From positions 52,052 through 116,051 of the forward strand of contig JAUHYZ010000005.1 in NCBI GenBank assembly GCA_030426245.1: a stretch of 64,000 nucleotides of DNA, read 5' to 3'. The DNA is from Alphaproteobacteria bacterium (GTDB lineage: Bacteria > Pseudomonadota > Alphaproteobacteria > Sphingomonadales > Sphingomonadaceae). Position numbers and translations under genes: made by a program. Position 1 is the first letter of the stretch, and each line of letters begins with the position of its first letter. Of the stretch, positions 49,644-58,312 are shown in pieces. The notes below the pieces were generated by a model. That model saw nothing but the letters and a program-made list of their open reading frames with translations. It was not told the DNA's origin and did not search any database.

Positions 49644-50678
49644 TCAGGCGGCCTGCGCGCGCTCCTGTTCCTTGAGCAGATTGCTGATAACGCGGCGGCA
49701 CCGCAATCCGCCAGTGTCCGGTTCGATATGGATTGGAGCCATTTCGTCGAAACTGTCTTTGCCCATCATTTTCTGCACCGCCTCGAGCATCGGCCGGTCC
49801 TGTCCGTCGAAGGCAATCGCAATCGCCTTTTCCCACACCTCGCCGGCTTCCGGCTTGTCGAGGTCATAAGCCCTCGATACGCCCCAGAAATAATGCGAAG
49901 ATGTCTCGGTTTCAGGAGTGATGATGTCTGTCCCGTAGACCCATATGCCTTCGTCTCTGGATTTTCCGGCCGGTGTAACCCCGACATCCAGCAGCATATG
50001 GGCCGGTGGGTCCCACCGCATGTTGAGCCAGTGATCGACAGGTTTGCCATAATTGCCGAACATCGCGTCCCAGGCAGGAGGCGCAAGACCGTCCGGACAC
50101 CAACGGTCGGACTGCACCGTCAGCCCGGTCTGCTTGACTATATGCTTACCGCGCTTGATCGCCTCGCTGCCCAAAATACCCTCATGCAGAAACTCGACAT
50201 GGCTGAGGTCGACGAGATTGTCGGTAATCAGCTCGTAATTCGCCTGCATGTGGATTACCCCCTTGCATGTGGCAAAGTTCCTGGTGTCCGTCAGGCAGCT
50301 GAAATCGGGAATGAGGGATTCATCGACCCTCTCCGTGTCGCCGATCCAGATCCAGATCAGTCCGTGACGCTCCATGAGCGGATAGCCCGGCACGGCACAC
50401 CCTTTGGGGATGATACCCTTGCCATGGGGATTATCGACACACTGGCCCTGATGATCGTATACCAGGCCGTGATAAGGGCAATGAACCGTATCGCCGATCA
50501 GCTTGCCCATATGCAGCGGCGCAAAGCGGTGAGGACATCTGTTGCCGATGGCAACGGCCTCACCATTTTCGCGCCGATACATCAACACCGGTTCATTGCA
50601 GATGGTGCGTTCCATCATGGTCCGACCTATCTCATCAGTGAAGGCGGCCACATACCAAAGGTTACGGACGAAGGGCAT
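49644..50678 (-). CDS. Rieske [2Fe-2S] oxygenase, VanA-like
   Basis: CPHRFAPLHMGKLIGDTVHCPYHGLVYD; DNLVDLSHVEFLHEG. Confidence 0.92.
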   Translation of the reverse strand: MPFVRNLWYVAAFTDEIGRTMMERTICNEPVLMYRRENGEAVAIGNRCPHRFAPLHMGKLIGDTVHCPYHGLVYDHQGQCVDNPHGKGIIPKGCAVPGYPLMERHGLIWIWIGDTERVDESLIPDFSCLTDTRNFATCKGVIHMQANYELITDNLVDLSHVEFLHEGILGSEAIKRGKHIVKQTGLTVQSDRWCPDGLAPPAWDAMFGNYGKPVDHWLNMRWDPPAHMLLDVGVTPAGKSRDEGIWVYGTDIITPETETSSHYFWGVSRAYDLDKPEAGEVWEKAIAIAFDGQDRPMLEAVQKMMGKDSFDEMAPIHIEPDTGGLRCRRVISNLLKEQERAQAA

Positions 50679-50705
50679 TTTCCTCTCCTTTTCCTCTTAT
50701 CACCC

Positions 50706-51665
50706 TTATAGTTCGATCGGGTCGTTCATGCGCGCAAGAAGTTCTGGAACCTGGTCACGGAACTGTGGCGACACTTGCAGGGTCTGACCAAGATGGGCCT
50801 CGTCCTCGTCTACCAGAAATCCGATAGTCTTTGCCGCCTCGAACAGCATTCCGCCCGGTGTGCGAACATAAATGGACTCGAAATAGCCGCGATGCTTTCT
50901 GTCCGAAAAATCCGTAAACCCAAGACCTTCGACATCGAATTTCAAGGCTGATTGCGTTTCCAGGTCGGCGATGTCGAAGGCACCATGGTGGGCGATGCCT
51001 TCGGCATAACTCCATGTACCTTGGCGAAGATCGGGCTGGTAGTCGAGATCGACGTAAGTGGCCGGGCCACCTTCGCCCATTTCATAGCGAGTATAGGAGC
51101 CATCTTCGCCCACATTGCGCATGCTCCAGGCATTGCGCAGGAAGTCGTCCATATCTTCGAACTCGTTAACGGTGCATGTCCAATTGTGAAAGCCACGAAT
51201 GGAATATTCGGCTGGAACATATTCCGAAACATAGGGTTCGAATTTGGCCTTGTCGGTCGCCACGATTTCGAATCCCAAACCACATTCCGGATGACGGAAG
51301 GCAAGCAAATCCTCACCGAAGCGATGTTGCTCTTCGGCCTCGATCCCATGTTTTGAAAGATGCGTCTTCCACCAGTCGAGTGACCCGATGGGCACTGCAT
51401 AACCTGTCGAGGAAATCTGTCCGGCACCAACACGGCCCTTACGACCCAGGCGGCGCATCGGAAAGCTTGTTGTAAGCGTTCCAGGATCACCCTTACTATT
51501 TCCAAAGTAAAGATGATATACAGGCTCTCCACCATCATAAAGAAGTGTACGTTTTACTAATTTCAATCCAAGAATTTTTACAAAAAAATTAATATCACCT
51601 TGGGCTGTTCCAGTAGTCAGCGTAATATGATGAAGGCCATTAAGCCGTTCCGGCAACTTTTCCAC
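50706..51665 (-). CDS. PcpA/LinE-type (substituted) hydroquinone 1,2-dioxygenase, VOC superfamily
   Basis: LNGLHHITLTTGTAQGDINFFVKILG; EGIAHHGAFDIADLETQSALKFDVEGLGFTDFSDRKHRGYFESIYVRTPGGMLFEA closely resembles recalled PcpA/LinE. Confidence 0.88.
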   Translation of the reverse strand: MEKLPERLNGLHHITLTTGTAQGDINFFVKILGLKLVKRTLLYDGGEPVYHLYFGNSKGDPGTLTTSFPMRRLGRKGRVGAGQISSTGYAVPIGSLDWWKTHLSKHGIEAEEQHRFGEDLLAFRHPECGLGFEIVATDKAKFEPYVSEYVPAEYSIRGFHNWTCTVNEFEDMDDFLRNAWSMRNVGEDGSYTRYEMGEGGPATYVDLDYQPDLRQGTWSYAEGIAHHGAFDIADLETQSALKFDVEGLGFTDFSDRKHRGYFESIYVRTPGGMLFEAAKTIGFLVDEDEAHLGQTLQVSPQFRDQVPELLARMNDPIEL

Positions 51666-51755
51666 TTCCTATCTCCTAAAACATCTGCTAACCGCAGGTA
51701 AATTACGGCGCTAGAATGATAAGAAAACTAAGGCCGTGGCAAGTGCCGGAGGGGT

Positions 51756-52688
51756 ATGCGCTATATTCACGAGGTGAATTTCCGGAAACTCGATTTCCGG
51801 CTGCTTGAACTGTTTCAGGCAATACGTCAGTGCAAGAGCGTGTCAGACGCCGCCTTGCTGCTGGAAATCCCGCAACCGACCGCCAGCCGCGGCCTCGCCA
51901 AGCTGAGGGAGGCTCTGGGCGATGAATTGTTCGTTCGCACCGCTACCGGTATGGAGCCGACAATGCGCGGCATTGAGGCCGGCGAAATCATCGAGGAGAT
52001 ATTGCGGCTCGCCAATCAGCTAGAAACGGAGACCAAGCCGTTCGAACCTGGCAGTGCGGACAGGGAGTTCGTCATAGCCGGATCGGATGTTGGCCAATGG
52101 GTCGTCATGACGCCCTTTTACCAGAAGGCTCAGCGTTATCCGGGCATCAGACTGCGCACCATTTCCGTACCGGGCAGCGATCTGGCACGCGTTCTCGAAA
52201 ATGGAGACGTCGATCTCGCCCTCGGCCCCTATCCGTCGCTGCTGGGCAACATAAAGGAACAGACACTATACGCGGAGCACTATCATTGCATTTGTCGGTC
52301 GGGGCATCCGTTCGCGCAGGAACCCACTGTCGAAAACTTTCTGGCCAGCGATCATATCGTGGCTATCGGTCGGGCTACAGCCCATGCCCATCGGGAAACC
52401 GAAGTGCTGCTGCGGAAAATTCTGGCGCCGCACAGGATCAGGATGATCGGCGAGAGCTATTTTGTCGCCTTGGCGACCCTGATCGAGACAGACCTTATTT
52501 TTACGACCCCGGCGCGTGGCCTGGGTCATGTTCCGGAGCGTTTAGGATTGGTAAGTATCCCTCCCCCCATCGAACTGCCGGGATTTTCAGTCAAGCAATA
52601 TTGGCATATGCGCAATGACGAGGATGAGGGGCATAAATGGCTGCGCGGCCTTATCCGCGAGTCCCTGCCGCAATGGTTTCATGGATGA
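51756..52688 (+). CDS. LysR family regulator (PcpR/LinR-like position)
   Basis: FRKLDFRLLELFQAIRQCKSVSDAALLLEIPQPTASRGLAKLREALGDELFVR; divergent from the dioxygenase. Confidence 0.92.
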   Translation: MRYIHEVNFRKLDFRLLELFQAIRQCKSVSDAALLLEIPQPTASRGLAKLREALGDELFVRTATGMEPTMRGIEAGEIIEEILRLANQLETETKPFEPGSADREFVIAGSDVGQWVVMTPFYQKAQRYPGIRLRTISVPGSDLARVLENGDVDLALGPYPSLLGNIKEQTLYAEHYHCICRSGHPFAQEPTVENFLASDHIVAIGRATAHAHRETEVLLRKILAPHRIRMIGESYFVALATLIETDLIFTTPARGLGHVPERLGLVSIPPPIELPGFSVKQYWHMRNDEDEGHKWLRGLIRESLPQWFHG

Positions 52689-52694
52689 GGAAAG

Positions 52695-53780
52695 TCAGTA
52701 ACGAGACGCCGGATCGGCACCCACTGCCGCATCCTGCAGCATCGCGGCCAAGGCATCCTGCTCCAGCGGGCGCGGATTGGCATAGGGATTGTTGACCAGA
52801 GCATCCACCACCTGGACAATATGGATCGCATCGAAACCGATTGCGGAAAGGGAAGGCGGCGCGCCAAGTTCCAGCGCGAAAGCGCGTAGCCGGCTGCCAA
52901 TTTCCCGGTCTCCGAGGAGATCGGCAAGCGGAGAGAGCTGGGTCTCAGCCGCTTGCTGATTATAAGCGACGACATAGGGCAGCATCACGCTGTGCAACGG
53001 GGCATGCGGAAGGTCGAAAAGGCCGCCGAGAACATGACATATCTTGTGATGGAGCGACATCGCCACCGAACCCAGCACGATGCCCGCAAGATGCGCACCG
53101 ATCATCGCTGTTCGCGCGGCGCCGCTCTCGCCTTGCGAATGCCGCATGCCTCTCAACCCCTTCATCAGGGAGCGGACGGAATCGAGCGCGATGGCATGGA
53201 TGGCTGGCAGGCCGTCTGGCGCATATAATGCTTCAACCGAATGCGCGAGCGCATTGAGGCCGCTCGTCATAGCGAAATCCAGCGGCATGCTCTCGTAAAA
53301 GCGATCATCGTAGATCACCGTCTCGGGTTGTATGGAGGGCGATCGGCGGGTCGTTTTTCCGCCATCGTTTGTCTCCCCCAATATGTTGGTCATTTCTGAA
53401 CCGGCGAAACTGGTAGGAATGGCGATCTGCGGCAATTCGGTTCTGACAGCGACTGCCTTGGCGAGGCCGATAGCCGAACCGCCGCCGAATGCGATCACTC
53501 CGTCATGGCTGCGTTCTTCAACCACAGTCATGCATTTTTCCGTGACACCGACCGGCGTATGCATCGCCGCCTCGCAGAACAAGGCCATGCCACTGACATC
53601 GAGCCGGTCCAGTTCGTGGCGCAGCACTTCCCCCTGAGCGGCAGTCGCCACGAAGAGCGGGTTGGATATGCCGAGATGCTTCAACTCCCTTCGCAACAGA
53701 TATCCGTCGAACCTGTCGAAAACCACCCGGCTACCGGGTATTTGCGCCATAGAACCTTGAAGCCCCTGCATTGTCAGCAT
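52695..53780 (-). CDS. Maleylacetate reductase (iron-containing alcohol dehydrogenase family)
   Basis: IAFGGGSAIGLAKAVAV; IPTSFAGSEMTNILGETNDGGKTT; HHKICHVLGGLFDLPHAPLHSVMLP. Confidence 0.92.
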   Translation of the reverse strand: MLTMQGLQGSMAQIPGSRVVFDRFDGYLLRRELKHLGISNPLFVATAAQGEVLRHELDRLDVSGMALFCEAAMHTPVGVTEKCMTVVEERSHDGVIAFGGGSAIGLAKAVAVRTELPQIAIPTSFAGSEMTNILGETNDGGKTTRRSPSIQPETVIYDDRFYESMPLDFAMTSGLNALAHSVEALYAPDGLPAIHAIALDSVRSLMKGLRGMRHSQGESGAARTAMIGAHLAGIVLGSVAMSLHHKICHVLGGLFDLPHAPLHSVMLPYVVAYNQQAAETQLSPLADLLGDREIGSRLRAFALELGAPPSLSAIGFDAIHIVQVVDALVNNPYANPRPLEQDALAAMLQDAAVGADPASRY

Positions 53781-53929
53781 CCCTCATGTCATTGCCACAT
53801 TCCTACCGGCGCGCCCCTGCCGATACCAATTCATATGGCGGATAAGGTGTATTCGCAGGTGCGCATTGCGGTTTCGCCGCCCGATCCGCAGGCAGGGCAA
53901 ACACATTTCACATTGATTATGGGATCCAG

Positions 53930-54769
53930 ATGATTTTTGGCCGCGAACCTGAACGTCTAGTTATCGAAACGCCCGATGGCGTGGATATCTCCATCAAGTG
54001 GTGGGCTTCCGACCAGCCGGAAGCGCAGGAAATTTTGTTCATTCACGGCTATTCGCAATCTCATCTTTGCTGGGTGTCCCAAATTGCCGATCAAGCTTTG
54101 GCCCGACACAGTCTGATTGCATATGATCTGCGAGGGCACGGAGAATCTGCGAAGCCGGCCGATCCCGAATATTATTGCGAGGGCGAGCGTTGGGCCGATG
54201 AACTCGCGGCGGTTATCGATGCAGCATGTACCCGCCCCCCCATTGTGGTCGTCTGGTCATATGCCGGGCGTGTTGTAATGGACTATGCCAAACATCATGG
54301 AACGGATAGAATCGCCGGGATCGTCCTTGTCAGTGCAACCACCTGCGGCAGGCCCGACTGTTTCGGCCCAGGCCTCCCGAAGCTCGCTGAAATGCACGAT
54401 GACCGTCTCGACCGGAATGTCGCCTCCGTCGTGAACCTTTGGGCCTCCTGCACCAAGGGCACGCTGGATGGGGAACTGGCCCAAATGATGGTCGCATCCA
54501 ACATGCTCACACCAGCCCACGTAAGACGCAGTATGAGCGGCAGAGAAGCCGACTATGAAGCCATATGCAAATCCATTGGGTGTCCGGTTCTGGTCATTCA
54601 CGGAACCGAAGATCCCATCAACACGATGGCGATGGCCGAATATTCGCGCGATACGATACCCGGCGCAGAGCTGATAATATATGAAAAGACCGGCCATGCA
54701 CCGTTCCTGGAGCGGCCTCACCGTTTTTCTTCCGACCTCGTGACATTCGTCGGCCGGTGTACGGCATGA
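53930..54769 (+). CDS. Alpha/beta hydrolase
   Basis: LFIHGYSQSHLCW; LIAYDLRGHGESAKP; VVWSYAGRVVMDY; GHAPFLERP. Confidence 0.88.
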   Translation: MIFGREPERLVIETPDGVDISIKWWASDQPEAQEILFIHGYSQSHLCWVSQIADQALARHSLIAYDLRGHGESAKPADPEYYCEGERWADELAAVIDAACTRPPIVVVWSYAGRVVMDYAKHHGTDRIAGIVLVSATTCGRPDCFGPGLPKLAEMHDDRLDRNVASVVNLWASCTKGTLDGELAQMMVASNMLTPAHVRRSMSGREADYEAICKSIGCPVLVIHGTEDPINTMAMAEYSRDTIPGAELIIYEKTGHAPFLERPHRFSSDLVTFVGRCTA

Positions 54770-54824
54770 GCGCGAACATTCTGCAAAGGAAGCACGGCAC
54801 AATCCGTGCGGGCTGTCAGGCCAT

Positions 54825-55547
54825 ATGAACAAGATTGTATCAGAACTGGCCTGTGCTGTTGCCCCGATAACGGACGGAGCAACTGTGATGATTGGCGGGT
54901 TTGGCGGATCGGGCGCACCGATCGAGCTGATACACGCACTGATTGCTCGGGCGCTGGCGACGAGGAGCCCACGTGATCTGACGGTCATCAACAACAATGC
55001 GGGCAATGGACATGTGGGCCTTGCCGCGATGATAGAGCATGGTCTGGTGCGCAAGATGATCTGCTCGTTCCCACGCTCGGCCGATGCTCGTGCTTTCACA
55101 CAAAGCTATGAGCGGGGCGAGATCGATTTGGAACTGGTTCCGCAAGGAACGCTGGCGGAGCGCATCCGGGCGGGCGGAGCTGGGATACCGGCCTTCTACA
55201 CGCCCGCCTCGGTGGGCACGCAACTGGCGCAAGGCAAGCCCGAAGCGGAGTTCGACGGTAAACGCTATGTGCAGGAGCGCTGGCTGAAGGCGGACTTTGC
55301 GCTGATCAAAGCCGACATCGCCGATACGCAGGGCAACCTCACCTATCGCATGGCGGCGCGCAACTTCAATCCCCTCATGGCGATGGCAGCCGCGCATAGC
55401 ATTGTTCAGGTGCGCAAGATCGTGCCGGCAGGTGAGATTGAGCCGGAAACGATCGTGACGCCGGGAATTTTCGTCGATGCTCTTGTGGAGGTGCCGGACC
55501 CGGCCCAGGAAGAGGATCTCAACCGGGCGGTGGCGCGCTTTCCATGA
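54825..55547 (+). CDS. pcaI: 3-oxoadipate CoA-transferase subunit A
   Basis: DGATVMIGGFGGSGAPIELIHAL; LVPQGTLAERIRAGGAGIPAFYTPASVGT. Confidence 0.92.
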   Translation: MNKIVSELACAVAPITDGATVMIGGFGGSGAPIELIHALIARALATRSPRDLTVINNNAGNGHVGLAAMIEHGLVRKMICSFPRSADARAFTQSYERGEIDLELVPQGTLAERIRAGGAGIPAFYTPASVGTQLAQGKPEAEFDGKRYVQERWLKADFALIKADIADTQGNLTYRMAARNFNPLMAMAAAHSIVQVRKIVPAGEIEPETIVTPGIFVDALVEVPDPAQEEDLNRAVARFP

Positions 55548-56215
55548 GGCAGGAGCTTTCGAACGCGCAGATCGCCTGGCGGGCGGCACAGGATATTGAA
55601 GACGGCGACTATATCAATCTCGGCATCGGCTTTCCCGAAATGGTCGCGCGGTTCCAGCCGCCCGGGCGCGAAGCCATTTTCCACACCGAAAACGGCGTGC
55701 TCGGCTTTGGCGAGGCCCCGCCGCCGGGGCAAGAGGACTGGGACCTGATCAACGCGGGCAAGAAGGCGATCACGCTGAAGCCCGGTGCGGCCTTTTTCCA
55801 TCATGCCGACAGTTTCGCCATGGTGCGCGGCGGGCATCTCGATGCGGCGATCCTCGGCGCCTATCAGGTGGCGGAGAATGGCGATCTGGCCAACTGGTCG
55901 ACCGGGCCGAAAGGCGTTCCCGCCGTGGGCGGAGCGATGGACCTGGTTCATGGCGCAAAGCGGGTTGCCGTGCTCACCACCCATACGACCAAGAAAGGCG
56001 AACCGAAGCTGGTTTCGCGATGCACCCTGCCGCTGACCGGCGTGGGCTGCGTCACGCGCGTCTACACCAGCCTCGCGGTCGTCGATATCGAGGGCGGCCA
56101 TTTCCTATTGCGCGAGAAGCTGGCCACTATCTCTTTTGACGAGTTGCAATCGCTGACGGGCGCCGAACTGAGGCGGAGTGGCGAGGTCACCGATCTTGTC
56201 GTGCCGGAGCTCTGA
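55544..56215 (+). CDS. pcaJ: 3-oxoadipate CoA-transferase subunit B
   Basis: AAQDIEDGDYINLGIGFPEMVARF; FHTENGVLGFGEAPPPG; 4-bp overlap with pcaI. Confidence 0.92.
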   Translation: MRQELSNAQIAWRAAQDIEDGDYINLGIGFPEMVARFQPPGREAIFHTENGVLGFGEAPPPGQEDWDLINAGKKAITLKPGAAFFHHADSFAMVRGGHLDAAILGAYQVAENGDLANWSTGPKGVPAVGGAMDLVHGAKRVAVLTTHTTKKGEPKLVSRCTLPLTGVGCVTRVYTSLAVVDIEGGHFLLREKLATISFDELQSLTGAELRRSGEVTDLVVPEL

Positions 56216-56217
56216 CC

Positions 56218-57423
56218 ATGCATCCAGTTTTCATCTGCGATTATGTGCGCACGCCGGTCGGTCGTTATGGCGGTGCGCTTTCGAGCGTTCGTGCGGATGA
56301 TCTGGCCGCGATACCGCTAAGGGCGCTGGTGGAGCGCAATCCGTCCGTGGACTGGGGAGCGGTGGATGACGTCATCCTTGGTTGCGCCAACCAGGCGGGC
56401 GAGGACAACCGCAATGTCGCGCGCATGGCGCTGCTGCTCGCCGGATTGCCGGTCGGGGTGAGCGGTACGACGATCAATCGCCTGTGCGGATCGGGCATGG
56501 ACGCGATAGTGACGGCAGCACGGGCGATCCGCGCCGGAGAAGCCGATCTGATGATCGCTGGGGGCGTGGAGAGCATGAGCCGCGCGCCGTTCGTGATGCC
56601 CAAGGCGGCGAGCGCTTTCACGCGGGAGAATTCGGTTTATGATACGACCATTGGCTGGCGTTTCGTCAATCCCGCGATGGACAAGGCCTATGGCACGGCC
56701 TCGATGCCGCAAACCGCGGAGAATGTGGCCACGGATTTTGGCGTTTCGCGCGAAGATCAGGATGGCTTTGCCCTCGGGAGCCAGCGAAAGGCAGCCGCCG
56801 CGATTGAAAGCGGCAGGCTCGCCGAAGAGATTGTCCCGGTGTCCATCCCCCGGCGTAAAGGCGATCCCGTTTCTGTGACGCGGGACGAACATCCCCGTGC
56901 CGATACGGATGAGGCGGCGCTGGCGCGGCTGAAGCCTCTGTTCGGGGAAGCGGGGAGCATTACCGCTGGCAATTCCTCCGGTGTGAACGACGGCGCCGCG
57001 GCGCTCATCATCGCCAGCGAGTCCGCAGTCAAAGCGCATGGCCTCACGCCAATCGCGCGCATCCTTGGCGGGGCCGCTGCGGGGGTTCCGCCGCGCATCA
57101 TGGGCATTGGCCCGGCTCCCGCCGCGCAGCGCCTGATGTCGCGGCTGAGCCTTGGCGCGGACGATTTCGACGTGTTCGAATTCAACGAGGCCTTCGCGGC
57201 GCAGGCTCTCGCCAGCATGCGCATGCTGGGCATCGCCGACGACGATCCGCGCGTCAATCGCAATGGCGGCGCGATTGCATTAGGCCATCCGCTCGGCATG
57301 TCGGGCGCGCGCATCACCGGAACCGCAGCGCTCGAACTCGCGCAGGTCAAGGGTAAGCGCTCCCTCTCGGCCATGTGCATCGGTGTTGGGCAAGGCATCG
57401 CCATAGCTCTGGAAAAAGTCTGA
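56218..57423 (+). CDS. pcaF: 3-oxoadipyl-CoA thiolase
   Basis: FICDYVRTPVGRYGGALSSVRADDLAAIPL; NRLCGSGMDAIVTAARAI; GGAIALGHPLGMSGARI. Confidence 0.94.
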   Translation: MHPVFICDYVRTPVGRYGGALSSVRADDLAAIPLRALVERNPSVDWGAVDDVILGCANQAGEDNRNVARMALLLAGLPVGVSGTTINRLCGSGMDAIVTAARAIRAGEADLMIAGGVESMSRAPFVMPKAASAFTRENSVYDTTIGWRFVNPAMDKAYGTASMPQTAENVATDFGVSREDQDGFALGSQRKAAAAIESGRLAEEIVPVSIPRRKGDPVSVTRDEHPRADTDEAALARLKPLFGEAGSITAGNSSGVNDGAAALIIASESAVKAHGLTPIARILGGAAAGVPPRIMGIGPAPAAQRLMSRLSLGADDFDVFEFNEAFAAQALASMRMLGIADDDPRVNRNGGAIALGHPLGMSGARITGTAALELAQVKGKRSLSAMCIGVGQGIAIALEKV

Positions 57424-57591
57424 GCGCGCGAACGGTGGGGTATAGCGCGCTCGAGCATTTCGACACCTTAAACCGGAATCATAAGATTTTCGCCGGTATA
57501 TACTTGTCAATCGCTTATTGGATAATCCCTTAATATGCGCGATTTGCCTAATGGATCAATCATTTCGATAATTGCAGAAGCTCGTTCGAGA

Positions 57592-57891
57592 TTATCGACC
57601 ATTCTCAAATGCCCGTTTTCCTTTTCGCTTCCACAGTGTAATCGCCTGTTCGCGTTCCTCGCCTTGCAGTTTCGCCGCGACCGCCAGAAATGCTCCCAGC
57701 AGTATTGCCCGATCATCCTCGGTGAGTTCAACCAGACCGGCTTTCACGACCAGACCGCCCAGTTCGATCAGTTGCCGCGTCCGTTGGCGACGTTGGACCT
57801 GCCATTCACGCATGTCGGTTCGTGCCTTTCGTGCCTCAAGCCGATACCGCGCCGCTGTCGTGCGACGCAGTGCCGCCGTTGTCGCGATCAT
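57592..57891 (-). CDS. traD: Conjugal transfer protein TraD-like (small Ti-type)
   Basis: RRQRTRQLIELGGLVVKAGL; start uncertain (57891 or 57813); adjacent to traC/traA. Confidence 0.75.
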   Translation of the reverse strand: MIATTAALRRTTAARYRLEARKARTDMREWQVQRRQRTRQLIELGGLVVKAGLVELTEDDRAILLGAFLAVAAKLQGEEREQAITLWKRKGKRAFENGR

Positions 57892-58153
57892 TTCCCGCAG
57901 TTCGACCACGCGCCTTGCTGTGAAAGAAGGCCGCGCCGCGCTTGCGCCAGCTCTCCTTTCGCGCGGCATCCTCTGTTTCGGCAATGACCAGCAATGCACC
58001 AGCCAGCGTTTCCGCATCGGTATCACCCGCGCCGGTAGCAATCACCAACTCACCAAACTGCTGTACGCGGCGTTCCTTGAGTTGCTTCGCCTTGTCCGCA
58101 AGGGCCTGGAGTTCCGAATCAAAATCCCGTGGTTTGCGCATGCTGATCTCCAT
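57836..58153 (-). CDS. traC: Conjugal transfer protein TraC-like
   Basis: LADKAKQLKERRVQQFGELVIATGAGDTDAETLAGALL; divergent from relaxase, as in Ti-type DTR regions. Confidence 0.7.
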   Translation of the reverse strand: MEISMRKPRDFDSELQALADKAKQLKERRVQQFGELVIATGAGDTDAETLAGALLVIAETEDAARKESWRKRGAAFFHSKARGRTAGNDRDNGGTASHDSGAVSA

Positions 58154-58255
58154 CTTGAGGTGATGGTGCGATCATAATTCGGGCGGTTGCCTTTGGCTGT
58201 ATCGGTGTCGGGACAGTCTGGAACGCAGCAGTCCCGAGCGAGAATTTTTCGAGAG

Positions 58256-58282
58256 AGGGCGCGCTTATACGTCGTTCCGACG
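58256..58282. other. Candidate oriT: nic-like CGTATAAGCGCGCCCT (minus strand) with adjacent CGTCG-TTC-CGACG hairpin
   Basis: Resembles the recalled RSF1010/pTi nic core (TAAGTGCGCCCT); in the traC/traA divergent region. Confidence 0.65.
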
Positions 58283-58312
58283 CGGCTTCTGTCGTGTAGA
58301 TGGATTGCCGTC

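Noticed and set aside
49599-50711. 370-aa plus-strand ORF opposite the second Rieske oxygenase
   Set aside because: Shadow ORF; the Rieske and catalytic motifs are on the minus strand.
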